From the NCBI RefSeq assembly GCF_019336435.1, contig NZ_JAHWXQ010000001.1, positions 186,001 to 250,000 on the forward strand: a DNA stretch of 64,000 nucleotides, in the 5' to 3' direction. Made by a program: the position numbers and the translations under genes. Below, in pieces: positions 44,065 to 51,596 of the stretch; the stretch's first letter is position 1; every line of letters begins with the position of its first letter. This DNA comes from Pontibacter populi. GTDB taxonomy: Bacteria > Bacteroidota > Bacteroidia > Cytophagales > Hymenobacteraceae. Under the pieces are notes generated by a model that worked only from the letters and a program-made list of their open reading frames with translations, ran no database searches and had not been told where the DNA came from.

Positions 44065-45390
44065 ATGTTCAAACGTAGTATCGGATTAGCTATCTTGGTA
44101 GCTGTATCCCTGCTCGTGTTTTTCACGGTAGTTCAAAACCTGACTTTCGAGAAAGCCAGTGCTCACAGTAAACCAAACCCGGTAGCCAAGTCTGCCCCGG
44201 AACCCAACGTAAAAGCGCCTGCTCCCATCGTTTACGGCATTCCAACCGACTCCCTGGAGATTGTAGAAGCTACTGTCAAGCGTGGCGAAAACCTCTCGGA
44301 AATACTTGACAACTATAACGTTTCGCTGACTACCATTTCGGACCTGGCTAAAAAATCGAAACCTGTATTTAATGTGCGTCGCATTAGTGCCAACCGCAAC
44401 TATACCATTCTGCACCTGCCCGACTCCGGCAAAACCGCCCAGTATTTTATTTATGAGCCCAGCGAAACCGAGTATGTGATCTATGACCTTCGGAAAGAAC
44501 TGAATGTAACGCTGGAGAAACGCAAAATTGATACCGTTGAAAGAGCCATTGCAGGCATTATACAGAACTCATTGTTTGTGGCACTAACCGAGGCGGGTGG
44601 TTCAGCGCAACTGGTAAACCACTTTGCCGACATTTATGCCTGGCGACTTGATCTGAATCGCCTGCAGCCCGGCGATAAGTTTAAACTGATCTATGACGAA
44701 CATGTGGTGAATGGCAAAACGATCGGTTTCGGGAAGATAAAGTCAGCTTATTTCGAGCACGAAGGCAAGGAACTATACGCCATCGGTTTTGACCAAGGCA
44801 AAGGCATGGGCTATTACGACCAGGAAGGAAAAAGCCTGAAGAGAGCTTTCCTGCGTGAGCCACTGGAGTTTAGCCGTATCAGTTCCCGTTTCACGAAAAG
44901 CCGTTTCCACCCGGTGCAAAAACGCTACAAACCACACCTGGGTACCGACTTTGCAGCCCGTTCCGGCACCCCGATCCGTACGGTTGGCGATGGTGTGGTT
45001 TTAGAAGCAAAATATACCCGTGGTAATGGCTACTATGTAAAGATCAAACACAATAAAACTTACACCACGCAATACCTGCACATGTCGAGGTTCGCGAAAG
45101 GCATGCGCGCGGGCAAACGTGTAAAACAAGGCCAGACGATTGGCTATGTTGGCAGCACCGGCCTTGCAACAGGTCCGCACCTATGTTACCGCTTCTGGAA
45201 AAATGGCAAACAGGTAGATGCGCTGAGAGTTAAATTACCATCTGCCGACCCGGTTAAAAAAAGCAAGCTGGATGAGTTTGAACAACTGAAAGAAGCAACT
45301 ATAAACCAGATGCAGGCCATTAATTTTGATGGCAGCCAGCAACAGGAACTACTGGCCTCGGACAAACAGGAACTTCAAAAAGGAGCTTAG
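44065..45390 (+). CDS. M23-family peptidoglycan endopeptidase
   Basis: A 441-residue exported cell-wall hydrolase with an N-terminal membrane anchor (ILVAVSLLVFFTVVQNL). A region resembling a LysM/OapA-type domain follows (SLEIVEATVKRGENLSEILDNYNVS), then the LytM/M23 domain (about 265-390). The zinc motif HLGTDFA is present (His291, Asp295). The usual HxH near the end reads GPHLCYRF: His372 is kept, but Cys374 replaces the second His, a known variation in Bacteroidota as I recall. It is expected to cleave peptide crosslinks of peptidoglycan. Confidence 0.9.
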   Translation: MFKRSIGLAILVAVSLLVFFTVVQNLTFEKASAHSKPNPVAKSAPEPNVKAPAPIVYGIPTDSLEIVEATVKRGENLSEILDNYNVSLTTISDLAKKSKPVFNVRRISANRNYTILHLPDSGKTAQYFIYEPSETEYVIYDLRKELNVTLEKRKIDTVERAIAGIIQNSLFVALTEAGGSAQLVNHFADIYAWRLDLNRLQPGDKFKLIYDEHVVNGKTIGFGKIKSAYFEHEGKELYAIGFDQGKGMGYYDQEGKSLKRAFLREPLEFSRISSRFTKSRFHPVQKRYKPHLGTDFAARSGTPIRTVGDGVVLEAKYTRGNGYYVKIKHNKTYTTQYLHMSRFAKGMRAGKRVKQGQTIGYVGSTGLATGPHLCYRFWKNGKQVDALRVKLPSADPVKKSKLDEFEQLKEATINQMQAINFDGSQQQELLASDKQELQKGA

Positions 45391-45458
45391 TTAAGATTGT
45401 TATAGTGAAACACAGGAAGGGCGCAGCTTATAGTTGCGCTTTTCCTGTTTTAACTATA

Positions 45459-45560
45459 GTGCGAGCGTCCTCGCTCGTGATGAACTATAGTTGGGTCCTG
45501 CCCTACTTGAATTACCAACTCAGCTTTATAGTAAGACACGGGTTGTAAAGCTATACCAGC
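45459..45560. repeat. Degenerate relative of the 105-bp inverted-repeat element
   Basis: Its centre, AACTATAGTTGGGTCCTGCCC..TTGAATTA..CAACTC..AAGACACGGG, matches the middle of the element at 16409-16513. The terminal repeats are diverged. It lies between the M23 gene and thiL. Confidence 0.65.
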
Positions 45561-45616
45561 AATTTGAAAATGAAACAGCCCTACACGTAACGGCACAGTT
45601 TCTTACTTATATTTCG

Positions 45617-45624
45617 TAATTTTG
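45617..45624 (+). promoter_or_regulatory. Putative -7 box of thiL
   Basis: TAATTTTG matches TAnnTTTG, 25 bp before the thiL ATG. -33 element unclear. Confidence 0.5.
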
Positions 45625-45649
45625 CAGCCAATCCATTTAAGATAGAACT

Positions 45650-46675
45650 ATGAGCGAACTAACCCCACTAAGCGAAGTAGGCGAGTTTGGACTGATCAGA
45701 CGCATAAAAGAGCATGTGGTTTTGCAACATGCCTCAACTATAAAAGGTATCGGCGACGATGCTGCAGTGTTAGAGCCGGAAGAAAAGCAGTTGGTCGTTA
45801 CTAGCGATATGCTGCTGGAAGGCGTACATTTCGACCTTACATTCTGCCCGTTAAAACACTTGGGTTATAAAGCTGTAGCCGTTAACGTGTCGGATATTGC
45901 TGCCATGAACGCCAAGCCTACCCAGATTACGGTGAATATTGCCGTTGGTGCACGCTACACTGTGGAAGCTATAGATGAACTATACGAAGGCATCAGGCTG
46001 GCCTGCGAGAACTATAAAGTTGATCTGGTTGGCGGTGACACAACCTCATCCAGAGCCGGATTGGTAATAAGCATTACAGCCATTGGCGAAGTAGCGAAAG
46101 GCGAAGCAGTATTACGCAGCGGTGCCAAAGTAAACGACCTGATCTGTTTAACCGGCGACATTGGCGCTGCTTACATGGGTCTGCAGATACTCGAACGCGA
46201 AAAGCAAGCGTTCATGGCTGACCCTGAGATGCAACCTGAACTGGAAAAACATGAATACATAGTTGGCCGTCAGCTGCGTCCGGAAGCCCGCATGGATGTG
46301 ATTCACGAACTGAAAGAGCTTAATATTAAACCAACTTCCATGATTGATGTGTCGGATGGGTTGGCTTCGGAGTTGATGCATATTTGTTCGCAGTCTGGGG
46401 TAGGTGCTACCATTTACCGCGAAAACCTGCCTGCCGACGAACAGATGCTGGAAGCTGCCATGGAGTTTAACCTGGACCCGGTTATGTGTATGCTGAATGG
46501 CGGCGAGGACTATGAATTGCTCTTTACTGTTCCGCTTTCAGATTACGACAAATTAAAGAACCACCCGGATATCAGCATCATCGGTAAAATAACTGAAGCC
46601 GGCGATGGCATTAATATGGCTAACAAGCACGGCCAGTCATTCCCGTTAAAAGCCCAGGGCTGGTCACATTTTTAA
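45650..46675 (+). CDS. thiL: Thiamine-monophosphate kinase
   Basis: The last step of thiamine diphosphate synthesis: TMP + ATP to TPP. The 341-residue protein of the AIR-synthase (PurM-like) fold has EFGLIRRI, GIGDDAAVL, TSDMLLEGVHF, NVSDIAAMNAKP, LVGGDTTSS and the late MIDVSDGLASELMHI and GGEDYELLFT, all ThiL landmarks that bind Mg-ATP and TMP. Length is typical. It is alone, with a putative -7 box upstream and a hairpin terminator downstream. Confidence 0.95.
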   Translation: MSELTPLSEVGEFGLIRRIKEHVVLQHASTIKGIGDDAAVLEPEEKQLVVTSDMLLEGVHFDLTFCPLKHLGYKAVAVNVSDIAAMNAKPTQITVNIAVGARYTVEAIDELYEGIRLACENYKVDLVGGDTTSSRAGLVISITAIGEVAKGEAVLRSGAKVNDLICLTGDIGAAYMGLQILEREKQAFMADPEMQPELEKHEYIVGRQLRPEARMDVIHELKELNIKPTSMIDVSDGLASELMHICSQSGVGATIYRENLPADEQMLEAAMEFNLDPVMCMLNGGEDYELLFTVPLSDYDKLKNHPDISIIGKITEAGDGINMANKHGQSFPLKAQGWSHF

Positions 46676-46700
46676 ATCTTTAGGCTTGTTCGACTTACGA

Positions 46701-46736
46701 CAAAAGAGAGGAGTTATTTTAGCTTCTCTCTTTTGT
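46701..46736 (+). terminator. Terminator of thiL
   Basis: Hairpin CAAAAGAGAG / CTCTCTTTTG, 25 bp after the thiL stop and just outside the left arm of the DUF559 element. Confidence 0.85.
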
Positions 46737-46756
46737 GTTTTATAGTTGCCGTGCAT

Positions 46757-46794
46757 CCAACCACCCCTATCCCTCCTTATCCAAGGAGGGGAGT
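46757..46794. repeat. Left inverted repeat of the DUF559 element (type-1 hairpin repeat)
   Basis: A 38-bp arm reading inward from CCAACCACCCCTATCC. It pairs as an inverted repeat with 47216-47253 with a single mismatch. It holds its own hairpin, CCTCCTT..AAGGAGGG, with a 4-nt loop. A further TTTTATAGTTGC block just outside is also shared by both flanks. Confidence 0.92.
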
Positions 46795-46856
46795 TTACTT
46801 TTTACTCTTCTCTCATGTTTTCGTTAAGGTTAATTGTTCATTAACTAATCAACTAA

Positions 46857-47213
46857 ATGGAGATACATAACCGAAAATATTTAAAGGCGAAAAGACAGAA
46901 ATTAAGAGGAAATCTGACACCAGCAGAAGCTGAGTTATGGAAGTATTTAAAAGACGGAAAACTAGATTGTCGCAAATTCAGACGGCAACATAGCATAGAC
47001 AACTTTATTGTTGACTTTTATTGCCCTTCAGAGAATTTAGTAATTGAGTTAGACGGACAAGTTCACAATCAGCCTACTATAAATGAAGCAGATTTTGAAC
47101 GAGACAAGAAATTATCTGAATTAGGATTAACAGTTCTTAGATTTGAAAATAAAGAAGTCTTTCAAAATCTTCAGGCAGTCCTTCATGAAATCAGCAGTAA
47201 CTTCAGTAAATAA
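46857..47213 (+). CDS. DUF559 endonuclease-like protein (Vsr/PD-(D/E)XK fold)
   Basis: A 118-residue soluble protein. The N-terminus (NRKYLKAKRQKLRGNLTPAEAELWKYLKD) and FRRQHSIDNFIVDFYCPSENLVIELDG contain the DUF559 core: the metal-binding Asp of IVDFYCP and the E-x-D of VIELDGQVH, as in Vsr-related mismatch endonucleases. The C-terminal LTVLRFENKEVFQNL is also typical. The length is right for the family (about 115-125), so it looks intact. It has no operon partner and is framed by inverted repeats. DNA nicking or cutting is inferred from the fold; the target is unknown. Its base composition is more AT-rich than thiL or rlmD. Confidence 0.9.
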   Translation: MEIHNRKYLKAKRQKLRGNLTPAEAELWKYLKDGKLDCRKFRRQHSIDNFIVDFYCPSENLVIELDGQVHNQPTINEADFERDKKLSELGLTVLRFENKEVFQNLQAVLHEISSNFSK

Positions 47214-47215
47214 AG

Positions 47216-47253
47216 ACTCCCCTCCTTGGATAAGGAGGGGTAGGGGTGGTTGG
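47216..47253. repeat. Right inverted repeat of the DUF559 element
   Basis: The arm begins ACTCCCCTCCTTGG and ends GGGGTGGTTGG; 37 of 38 bases match the reverse complement of the left arm. The internal hairpin stem is CCCCTCCTT / AAGGAGGGG. Confidence 0.92.
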
Positions 47254-47274
47254 CCTACAGCAACTATAAAACAA

Positions 47275-47306
47275 GAAAGGAGAAACTACTATAGCCTCTC
47301 CTTTCC
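47275..47306 (-). terminator. Terminator of the rlmD-downstream gene
   Basis: Hairpin AAAGGAGA / TCTCCTTT around ACTACTATAG, downstream of the minus-strand gene that ends at 47325. Confidence 0.65.
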
Positions 47307-47324
47307 TATTTAATTATAAAAACC

Positions 47325-47693
47325 TTAATCTTCCGGGTAAGGAATGAACACGAAATTCTGAAAATCGCCGTCTACAACGAACAGACAACAGAATTCATCA
47401 GGGTCTTTGTAAGCGGCTTTAAAGTCTTCTATACGATCTTCCAAGACCAGCTGGCGATGCATAAAATCTTCCAGGTACGATGCGTTAATGTTCCACTCTA
47501 AAGCCAGTTCTTCTTTAGCCAGAAAGTTAGAGCCAACCGGCACTTGAGTACGGCTAAACACAAAGATCGGGTACTTGGAAATCTGGCGTTTGCGCACCTG
47601 GTAAGATGCTTCTCTCAACGTCTCGGACACCACTACAAAATCCTTCGAGATGGTACCCAGGTATTTACCGTTTAATTCCGGATCGTTTTCCAT
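47325..47693 (-). CDS. Conserved hypothetical protein next to rlmD
   Basis: A 122-residue soluble protein of mixed alpha/beta character: KDFVVVSETLREASYQVRKRQISKYPIFVFSR, VPVGSNFLAKEEL, and DFQNFVFIPYPED. It matches a Bacteroidota-specific type that I cannot name. It begins six bases after the rlmD stop on the same strand, so the two are almost certainly cotranscribed. No catalytic motif is visible. Confidence 0.75.
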   Translation of the reverse strand: MENDPELNGKYLGTISKDFVVVSETLREASYQVRKRQISKYPIFVFSRTQVPVGSNFLAKEELALEWNINASYLEDFMHRQLVLEDRIEDFKAAYKDPDEFCCLFVVDGDFQNFVFIPYPED

Positions 47694-47699
47694 GGTTGC

Positions 47700-49109
47700 T
47701 TATTTTGCAGTTAGTAAAACTATATTTTCGACGTGGTGCGTCTGCGGGAACATGTCCACAGGCTGCACACGCGTTACATCATATTTTTCTGATAATAGCT
47801 CCAGGTCGCGGGCCTGGGTTGCCGGGTTACAGCTTACATAAACTATACGGTCAGCATGTACCTGCAGTAATTTCTCAATCACATCAGGGTGCATACCAGC
47901 ACGCGGCGGGTCAGTGATCACTACTTCCGGCCTGCCATGTTGAGCGATCAGCTCATCCGACAGTATGTCTTTCATATCACCAGCATAGAAGGTAGTATTC
48001 GTAATATTGTTTAGCTCCGAGTTGATTTTGGCATCCTCAATAGCACTTGGCACATACTCGATACCAATTACTTCGCGGGCCTGGCGGGCAACAAAGTTAG
48101 CTATAGTTCCGGCACCAGTGTAAAGGTCATAAACCAGCTCGTTGCCGGTTAAGCCTGCAAACTCGCGGGTAAGGCGGTATAGTTCGTATGCCTGGTCGGC
48201 ATTGGTCTGGTAAAATGACTTGGGCCCCACCTGGAAACGAATATCTTCCATCTGCTCGTAAATATAAGGCTGGCCCTTGTAGCAGATCACTTCCTGATCG
48301 TGGAAAGTATCGTTCATTTTAGGGTTTACCACATATTGCAGGGAGGTTATCTCCGGGAACTTCGCATACAGATCGTCCAGTATCCCGAAAATAGCTTCTT
48401 CATCGTTATGTTTCACCAAAAGGATTACCATCAGATCGCCGGTATTGGCTGTACGAACGATAAGATTGCGCAGAAAACCGGTTTGCTTTACCGCATCGTA
48501 ATATTCATATCCTTTTGCACGGGTATAATCGCGCACAGCCAGGCGAACAGCATTAGATGGATCGGGCTGCAGGTAACAGTGCTGTATGTCAAGTATCTTA
48601 TCGAAACGGCCTGGCATGTGGAAGCCTAACGCATTACGGTTATAGTTCTCACCGGACTTTATCTGCTCGTTGGTAAGCCAACCGAAGCTCGAGAACGTAA
48701 ACTCCAGCTTATTCCGGTAAAATTTGTCCTGCTTAGAACCAAGTATCGGGTCGAATTTTGGAAGTACAACTTTACCAATCCGCTCCAGGTTATCTTTTAC
48801 CTGTTTCTCTTTATAGTATAGTTGCGTATCATAGCCGATGTGCTGCCATTTGCAACCACCGCAAATCCCGAAATGCTCACAAAATGGCTGCACACGCAAA
48901 TCAGAATATTCTCTGAATTGCACAGGAACGGCTTCCATAAAGCTTTTCTTCTTTTTGGTTATGCGCAGGTCTACAACGTCGCCGGGAGCCACGCCGCCCA
49001 CAAAAATAACCATGTTGTTATGGCGCGCCAGGCATTTGCCTTCGGCCACCATCTCCTCTATCCGTATATTTTCGAGTATCTCGAATGTCTTTTGCTTCTT
49101 ATTTCTCAC
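47700..49109 (-). CDS. rlmD: 23S rRNA (uracil-C5)-methyltransferase, RlmD/RumA type
   Basis: A SAM-dependent methyltransferase that makes m5U in 23S rRNA. The 469-residue protein has an N-terminal TRAM domain (about 10-70), the iron-sulfur cysteine cluster CEHFGICGGCKW with a later Cys in IQHCYLQP, SAM-binding YDLYTGAGTIANFVA, TDPPRAGMHP, and the catalytic VYVSCNPATQARDL. The start codon is GTG at 49109, since no ATG in frame precedes the TRAM domain. A -7 box ends only seven bases upstream, which suggests a leaderless or nearly leaderless mRNA. Confidence 0.93.
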   Translation of the reverse strand: MRNKKQKTFEILENIRIEEMVAEGKCLARHNNMVIFVGGVAPGDVVDLRITKKKKSFMEAVPVQFREYSDLRVQPFCEHFGICGGCKWQHIGYDTQLYYKEKQVKDNLERIGKVVLPKFDPILGSKQDKFYRNKLEFTFSSFGWLTNEQIKSGENYNRNALGFHMPGRFDKILDIQHCYLQPDPSNAVRLAVRDYTRAKGYEYYDAVKQTGFLRNLIVRTANTGDLMVILLVKHNDEEAIFGILDDLYAKFPEITSLQYVVNPKMNDTFHDQEVICYKGQPYIYEQMEDIRFQVGPKSFYQTNADQAYELYRLTREFAGLTGNELVYDLYTGAGTIANFVARQAREVIGIEYVPSAIEDAKINSELNNITNTTFYAGDMKDILSDELIAQHGRPEVVITDPPRAGMHPDVIEKLLQVHADRIVYVSCNPATQARDLELLSEKYDVTRVQPVDMFPQTHHVENIVLLTAK

Positions 49110-49116
49110 GATGCTG

Positions 49117-49124
49117 CAAAATTA
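49117..49124 (-). promoter_or_regulatory. -7 box of rlmD
   Basis: On the minus strand TAATTTTG matches TAnnTTTG and lies seven bases before the GTG start. Confidence 0.5.
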
Positions 49125-49269
49125 GCTATTTTTTGGGATTTAGCTTTTGGATTCTCAAAACCGTTGAATTCATAGTTTTTTTTATTGTAGGCTGTGAATT
49201 ATCATTCTGAATATTTTTTATGCTAGTCGAAAAGACACAGCGTCGCTATGAGGGATCTTATATGTCTTA

Positions 49270-49805
49270 TAGTTTCTCTTTTGTCATTTCGACCTTAGGA
49301 GAAATCTGGATTCTATAGTTGTCTATAGTGCAATCGGAACCAAGCCTTTCTTTCAAATTTTCCCTAATCCTGGGAGCTCTACATATCTATAGTTTCAATC
49401 TAGCTTTGGTGCACTCATGGCCGGGAGGCCTCGTCTTCGGGCATCGCGCTGCTGCTTTCTTGCTATCCTCGTGCCTCGGATTGCCTGACGGCAACGCAAC
49501 AAAGCAAAGGCGCTCCACCCAAAGACTGTGATCAGTTCGATAGCTATAGTTCTTCTATAGTTTGAACCTGCTCGCTCCGAGATTTATCGTGGTGATAGTT
49601 CCGAGGGGACAGGTAAACCTGTCCAGATCATGGACTATAACTATAGAACTATAGTTTGGAAATTGGCAATAGCAGCAATTGTCCCCTTGAGGGGACAACA
49701 TGGGTATTAAAACGGCAACTATAGAACTACACCTCAAACTATAGCACCAGCCTAAATTCCCCTCTTGGGAGGGGGTAGGGGTGGATTAATTACGTCAACT
49801 ATAGC
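49270..49805 (-). repeat. Composite intergenic repeat cassette, copy C (inverted)
   Basis: The same module series in reverse: type 5 (49272-49312, TGTCATTTCGAC..AGAAATCTGGA), conserved core (49403-49530), type 4 (49603-49625, GGACAGGTAAACCTGTCC), type 3 (49675-49725) and type 2 (49755-49805, CCCCTCTTGGGAGGGGGTAG). Type 1 is absent. It lies between divergent rlmD and the 3' end of pepE; no gene is supported here. Confidence 0.85.
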
Positions 49806-49829
49806 ACAATAGCCACCACCACTACTTTT

Positions 49830-49910
49830 ACCTGTCCCTGCCGGGCCAGTTGAGTTACAAACTCAACAACATAGTAAGACACGGGTTACAAACCCGCGCC
49901 AGCTGAAAAA
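49830..49910. repeat. Partial relative of the 105-bp inverted-repeat element
   Basis: CCGGGCCAGTTGAGTT, AACTCAACAACATAGTAAGA, then CACGGGTTACAAACCCGCGC match the right half of the element at 16409-16513. The left arm is missing or diverged. Confidence 0.7.
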
Positions 49911-49990
49911 CAAATGCTATAAAACTATAGCAAGAAACTCAATCCTTAAAATCCTTTAATCCTGTAAATCCTGATTCAGACAAAACAAAA

Positions 49991-50018
49991 AAAGACAGCT
50001 ACCTCAGCAGCTGTCTTT
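49991..50018 (-). terminator. Terminator of pepE
   Basis: Hairpin AAAGACAGCT / AGCTGTCTTT with A-rich flank on the left (T-run on the minus strand), 25 bp after the pepE stop codon. Confidence 0.85.
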
Positions 50019-50042
50019 ATCTATTCTTAACTTAAAACCTTA

Positions 50043-50762
50043 CTAGTAAGCCTCCAGCAGGAAAGTAATATCATCAGACGGAGCAAATTCCATTGGTTTC
50101 TGACCTTGCAGAAAAACACGTGCTGTTAGTGGGCCCAATAACCTAATTTTATCGCTTTCTACTCGTAACATGCTGCCTTCGCGCAAACCAACTACCGGCT
50201 GACGGTTATGGCCATGAAATTCCAGGATGCGGGTTTCGCGGCTCTCGCCCATGTGTGTGGAATCCGGAAGCGGATCCAGGTAATGCGGGTTGATGTTGAA
50301 AGGCACCAGTTCCAGGGCATCCAGCGTTTTAGGGTGCACAATTGGCATATCGTTAGTGGTACCTATCGTTTTGCCGGCTACGTTTGTTCCGGCACTGGTT
50401 CCGATATAAGGCATTCCTTTGCGGGCTCTCTCCTTCAGCGGATCTACCAGTTTGTTGGCGTATAGTTGCTTTAGCAGCAGGAACGTATTGCCGCCACCTA
50501 TAAATACAGCCTCCGCTTCTTGCACAGCTTTTACCGGGTTGTCATATTCATGCACGCCGGTTACGCTTATCCCCCACTTCTCAAAAGCTTCGCGGGCTTT
50601 GGCAGTATAATCTTTGTGAGATATACCATTAGGGCGGGCATAAGGAATAAACAGGATGCTGCTCTTTCCTTTCAATAACTCTTTTATCTCTGTTTCGGCA
50701 TGTTCCAGGTAACCGGTGCCGTGTGTAGTTGATGTGCTGATCAATAATAAATTTCTGCTCAT
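50043..50762 (-). CDS. pepE: Dipeptidase E (alpha-aspartyl dipeptidase, S51)
   Basis: A cytosolic serine peptidase that cleaves dipeptides with N-terminal Asp. The 239-residue protein has ILFIPYARP, the FIGGGNTFLLLK loop, the nucleophile elbow IGTSAGTNVA (Ser), and FNINPHYLDP with the active-site His, matching PepE. Length (about 230) fits. A TACTTTTG box lies only four bases before the ATG. It is monocistronic with a terminator. Confidence 0.94.
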   Translation of the reverse strand: MSRNLLLISTSTTHGTGYLEHAETEIKELLKGKSSILFIPYARPNGISHKDYTAKAREAFEKWGISVTGVHEYDNPVKAVQEAEAVFIGGGNTFLLLKQLYANKLVDPLKERARKGMPYIGTSAGTNVAGKTIGTTNDMPIVHPKTLDALELVPFNINPHYLDPLPDSTHMGESRETRILEFHGHNRQPVVGLREGSMLRVESDKIRLLGPLTARVFLQGQKPMEFAPSDDITFLLEAY

Positions 50763-50766
50763 ACTT

Positions 50767-50774
50767 CAAAAGTA
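50767..50774 (-). promoter_or_regulatory. -7 box of pepE
   Basis: On the minus strand TACTTTTG matches TAnnTTTG, four bases before the ATG at 50762. Confidence 0.5.
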
Positions 50775-50917
50775 TAGAATTTGCATGAGCTATAGTATAC
50801 TTCCCCCAACTTTTGGCAGATCGCTACTTGTTGATTGCTGAAGGTTATATTGTTAAATGGCTGGTTCAGCTAATATATAAGACGAAAAATATTGCGTCTC
50901 TACAAAACGCATTAACT

Positions 50918-50985
50918 TTCTAACTTCTAAACTTTTTAACTTTTTAACTCTCTAACTCCTAAACTCATTAACTTCCAAACTAATC
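50918..50985. repeat. Degenerate 'AACTTTCTAACTTC' word array
   Basis: Imperfect copies of AACTTTCTAACTTCTAAACT fill the space between pepE and the 3' end of the small gene at 50980. Same vocabulary as near pfkA/miaA and the ABC operon. Confidence 0.7.
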
Positions 50986-51243
50986 CCTCTCTTTATTGAT
51001 TGAAAGCTTCAGTTTTATAGTTTCGGCATATGGGTCGAGGGCGTGATAAGTGGTGAGAGCGCGTACCAGGCCAATACTTTTAAGGTCGTAGAAAAACCAT
51101 AGCTCCACGTAAAAATCGTAAATCCAGTACAGGTCTATTTTACACCAGCCTCTGATGCGGTGATGCAGGTAGTGCCCTTCAGTGAGGGCTATTTCTGCCT
51201 GCAGGTGCGGGGGCAGTTCATTGAATTGTTCGGGGCTGATCAT
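50980..51243 (-). CDS. Small conserved protein, paralogue of the gene at 9445-9696
   Basis: An 87-residue soluble protein of unknown function. In order, it shares with the protein at 9445-9696: QFN, AEI, G-x-x-L, I-x-LY, FYVELW, LVRA and L-x-PY, then a final I-x-L. That makes it a second member of the same small family. It is followed by a degenerate word array and preceded by a terminator from its upstream neighbour. No partner gene is evident. Confidence 0.7.
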   Translation of the reverse strand: MISPEQFNELPPHLQAEIALTEGHYLHHRIRGWCKIDLYWIYDFYVELWFFYDLKSIGLVRALTTYHALDPYAETIKLKLSINKERD

Positions 51244-51280
51244 AACTCAATCCGGGTACTACACAAACTAACTAAGATAA

Positions 51281-51306
51281 AAAAAGGCTGCTCATGGCAG
51301 CCTTTC
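51281..51306 (-). terminator. Terminator of the gene at 51336-51596
   Basis: Hairpin AAAGGCTGC / GCAGCCTTT with a TCAT-type loop and T-rich flank on the minus strand. Confidence 0.85.
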
Positions 51307-51335
51307 TCATTAACGTAATTAGTAACTGAAAGATT

Positions 51336-51596
51336 TTAATTCAGAAATAAAGTATACAGCTCGAAGCGGTGCGAAGCAAAACTCCAGTGCGAAGAAGACG
51401 GGTGAATTTCAACACCATCTTCATCCATTAACGTGATTGCAAAGCCATCACCTTGGTTCATGGGCTCTGTAAAGTGCTTCACCGGATATATTCTGCCTTC
51501 TTCAACCCACTCTTCCGGCTCAAATGCCGGCATCGATGCATCTATACATTTGGCATATACTGCCATATAGCTCGGAGGTACAAATAAATTAACCAT
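51336..51596 (-). CDS. Small hypothetical protein
   Basis: An 86-residue soluble protein with acidic character: FVPPSYMAVYAKCIDASM, YPVKHFTEPMNQGDGFAITLMDEDGVEIHP, WSFASHRFELYTLFLN. The block YPVKHF..GDGFAITLMDEDG suggests a small all-beta fold. I do not recognise a family name. A terminator follows, supporting a real gene. Confidence 0.65.
   Translation of the reverse strand: MVNLFVPPSYMAVYAKCIDASMPAFEPEEWVEEGRIYPVKHFTEPMNQGDGFAITLMDEDGVEIHPSSSHWSFASHRFELYTLFLN

Larger units (their letters stand above)
46757..47253 (+). mobile_element. DUF559 nuclease gene flanked by inverted hairpin repeats, candidate mobile unit
   Basis: A 497-bp unit: 38-bp hairpin repeats in inverted orientation at both ends, and one complete gene between them. 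The right repeat begins three bases after the stop codon. It lies between the terminators of two convergent housekeeping genes, a neutral insertion site. Gene-free copies of the same repeat type occur at 19912-19970 and 39519-39580. The arrangement resembles REP/RAYT pairs but with a PD-(D/E)XK-type nuclease in place of a Y1 transposase. Mobility is inferred. Confidence 0.7.

Noticed and set aside
46857..47213. DUF559 gene as part of a restriction-modification system
   Set aside because: No methyltransferase gene is near; the inverted repeats on both sides fit a mobile repeat better.
49319..49531. 70-codon plus frame with VFGHRAAAFLLSS, and the similar minus frame at 39877-40164
   Set aside because: Both lie in the repeated cassette core; other copies break the reading frame, so the similarity is of DNA, not protein.
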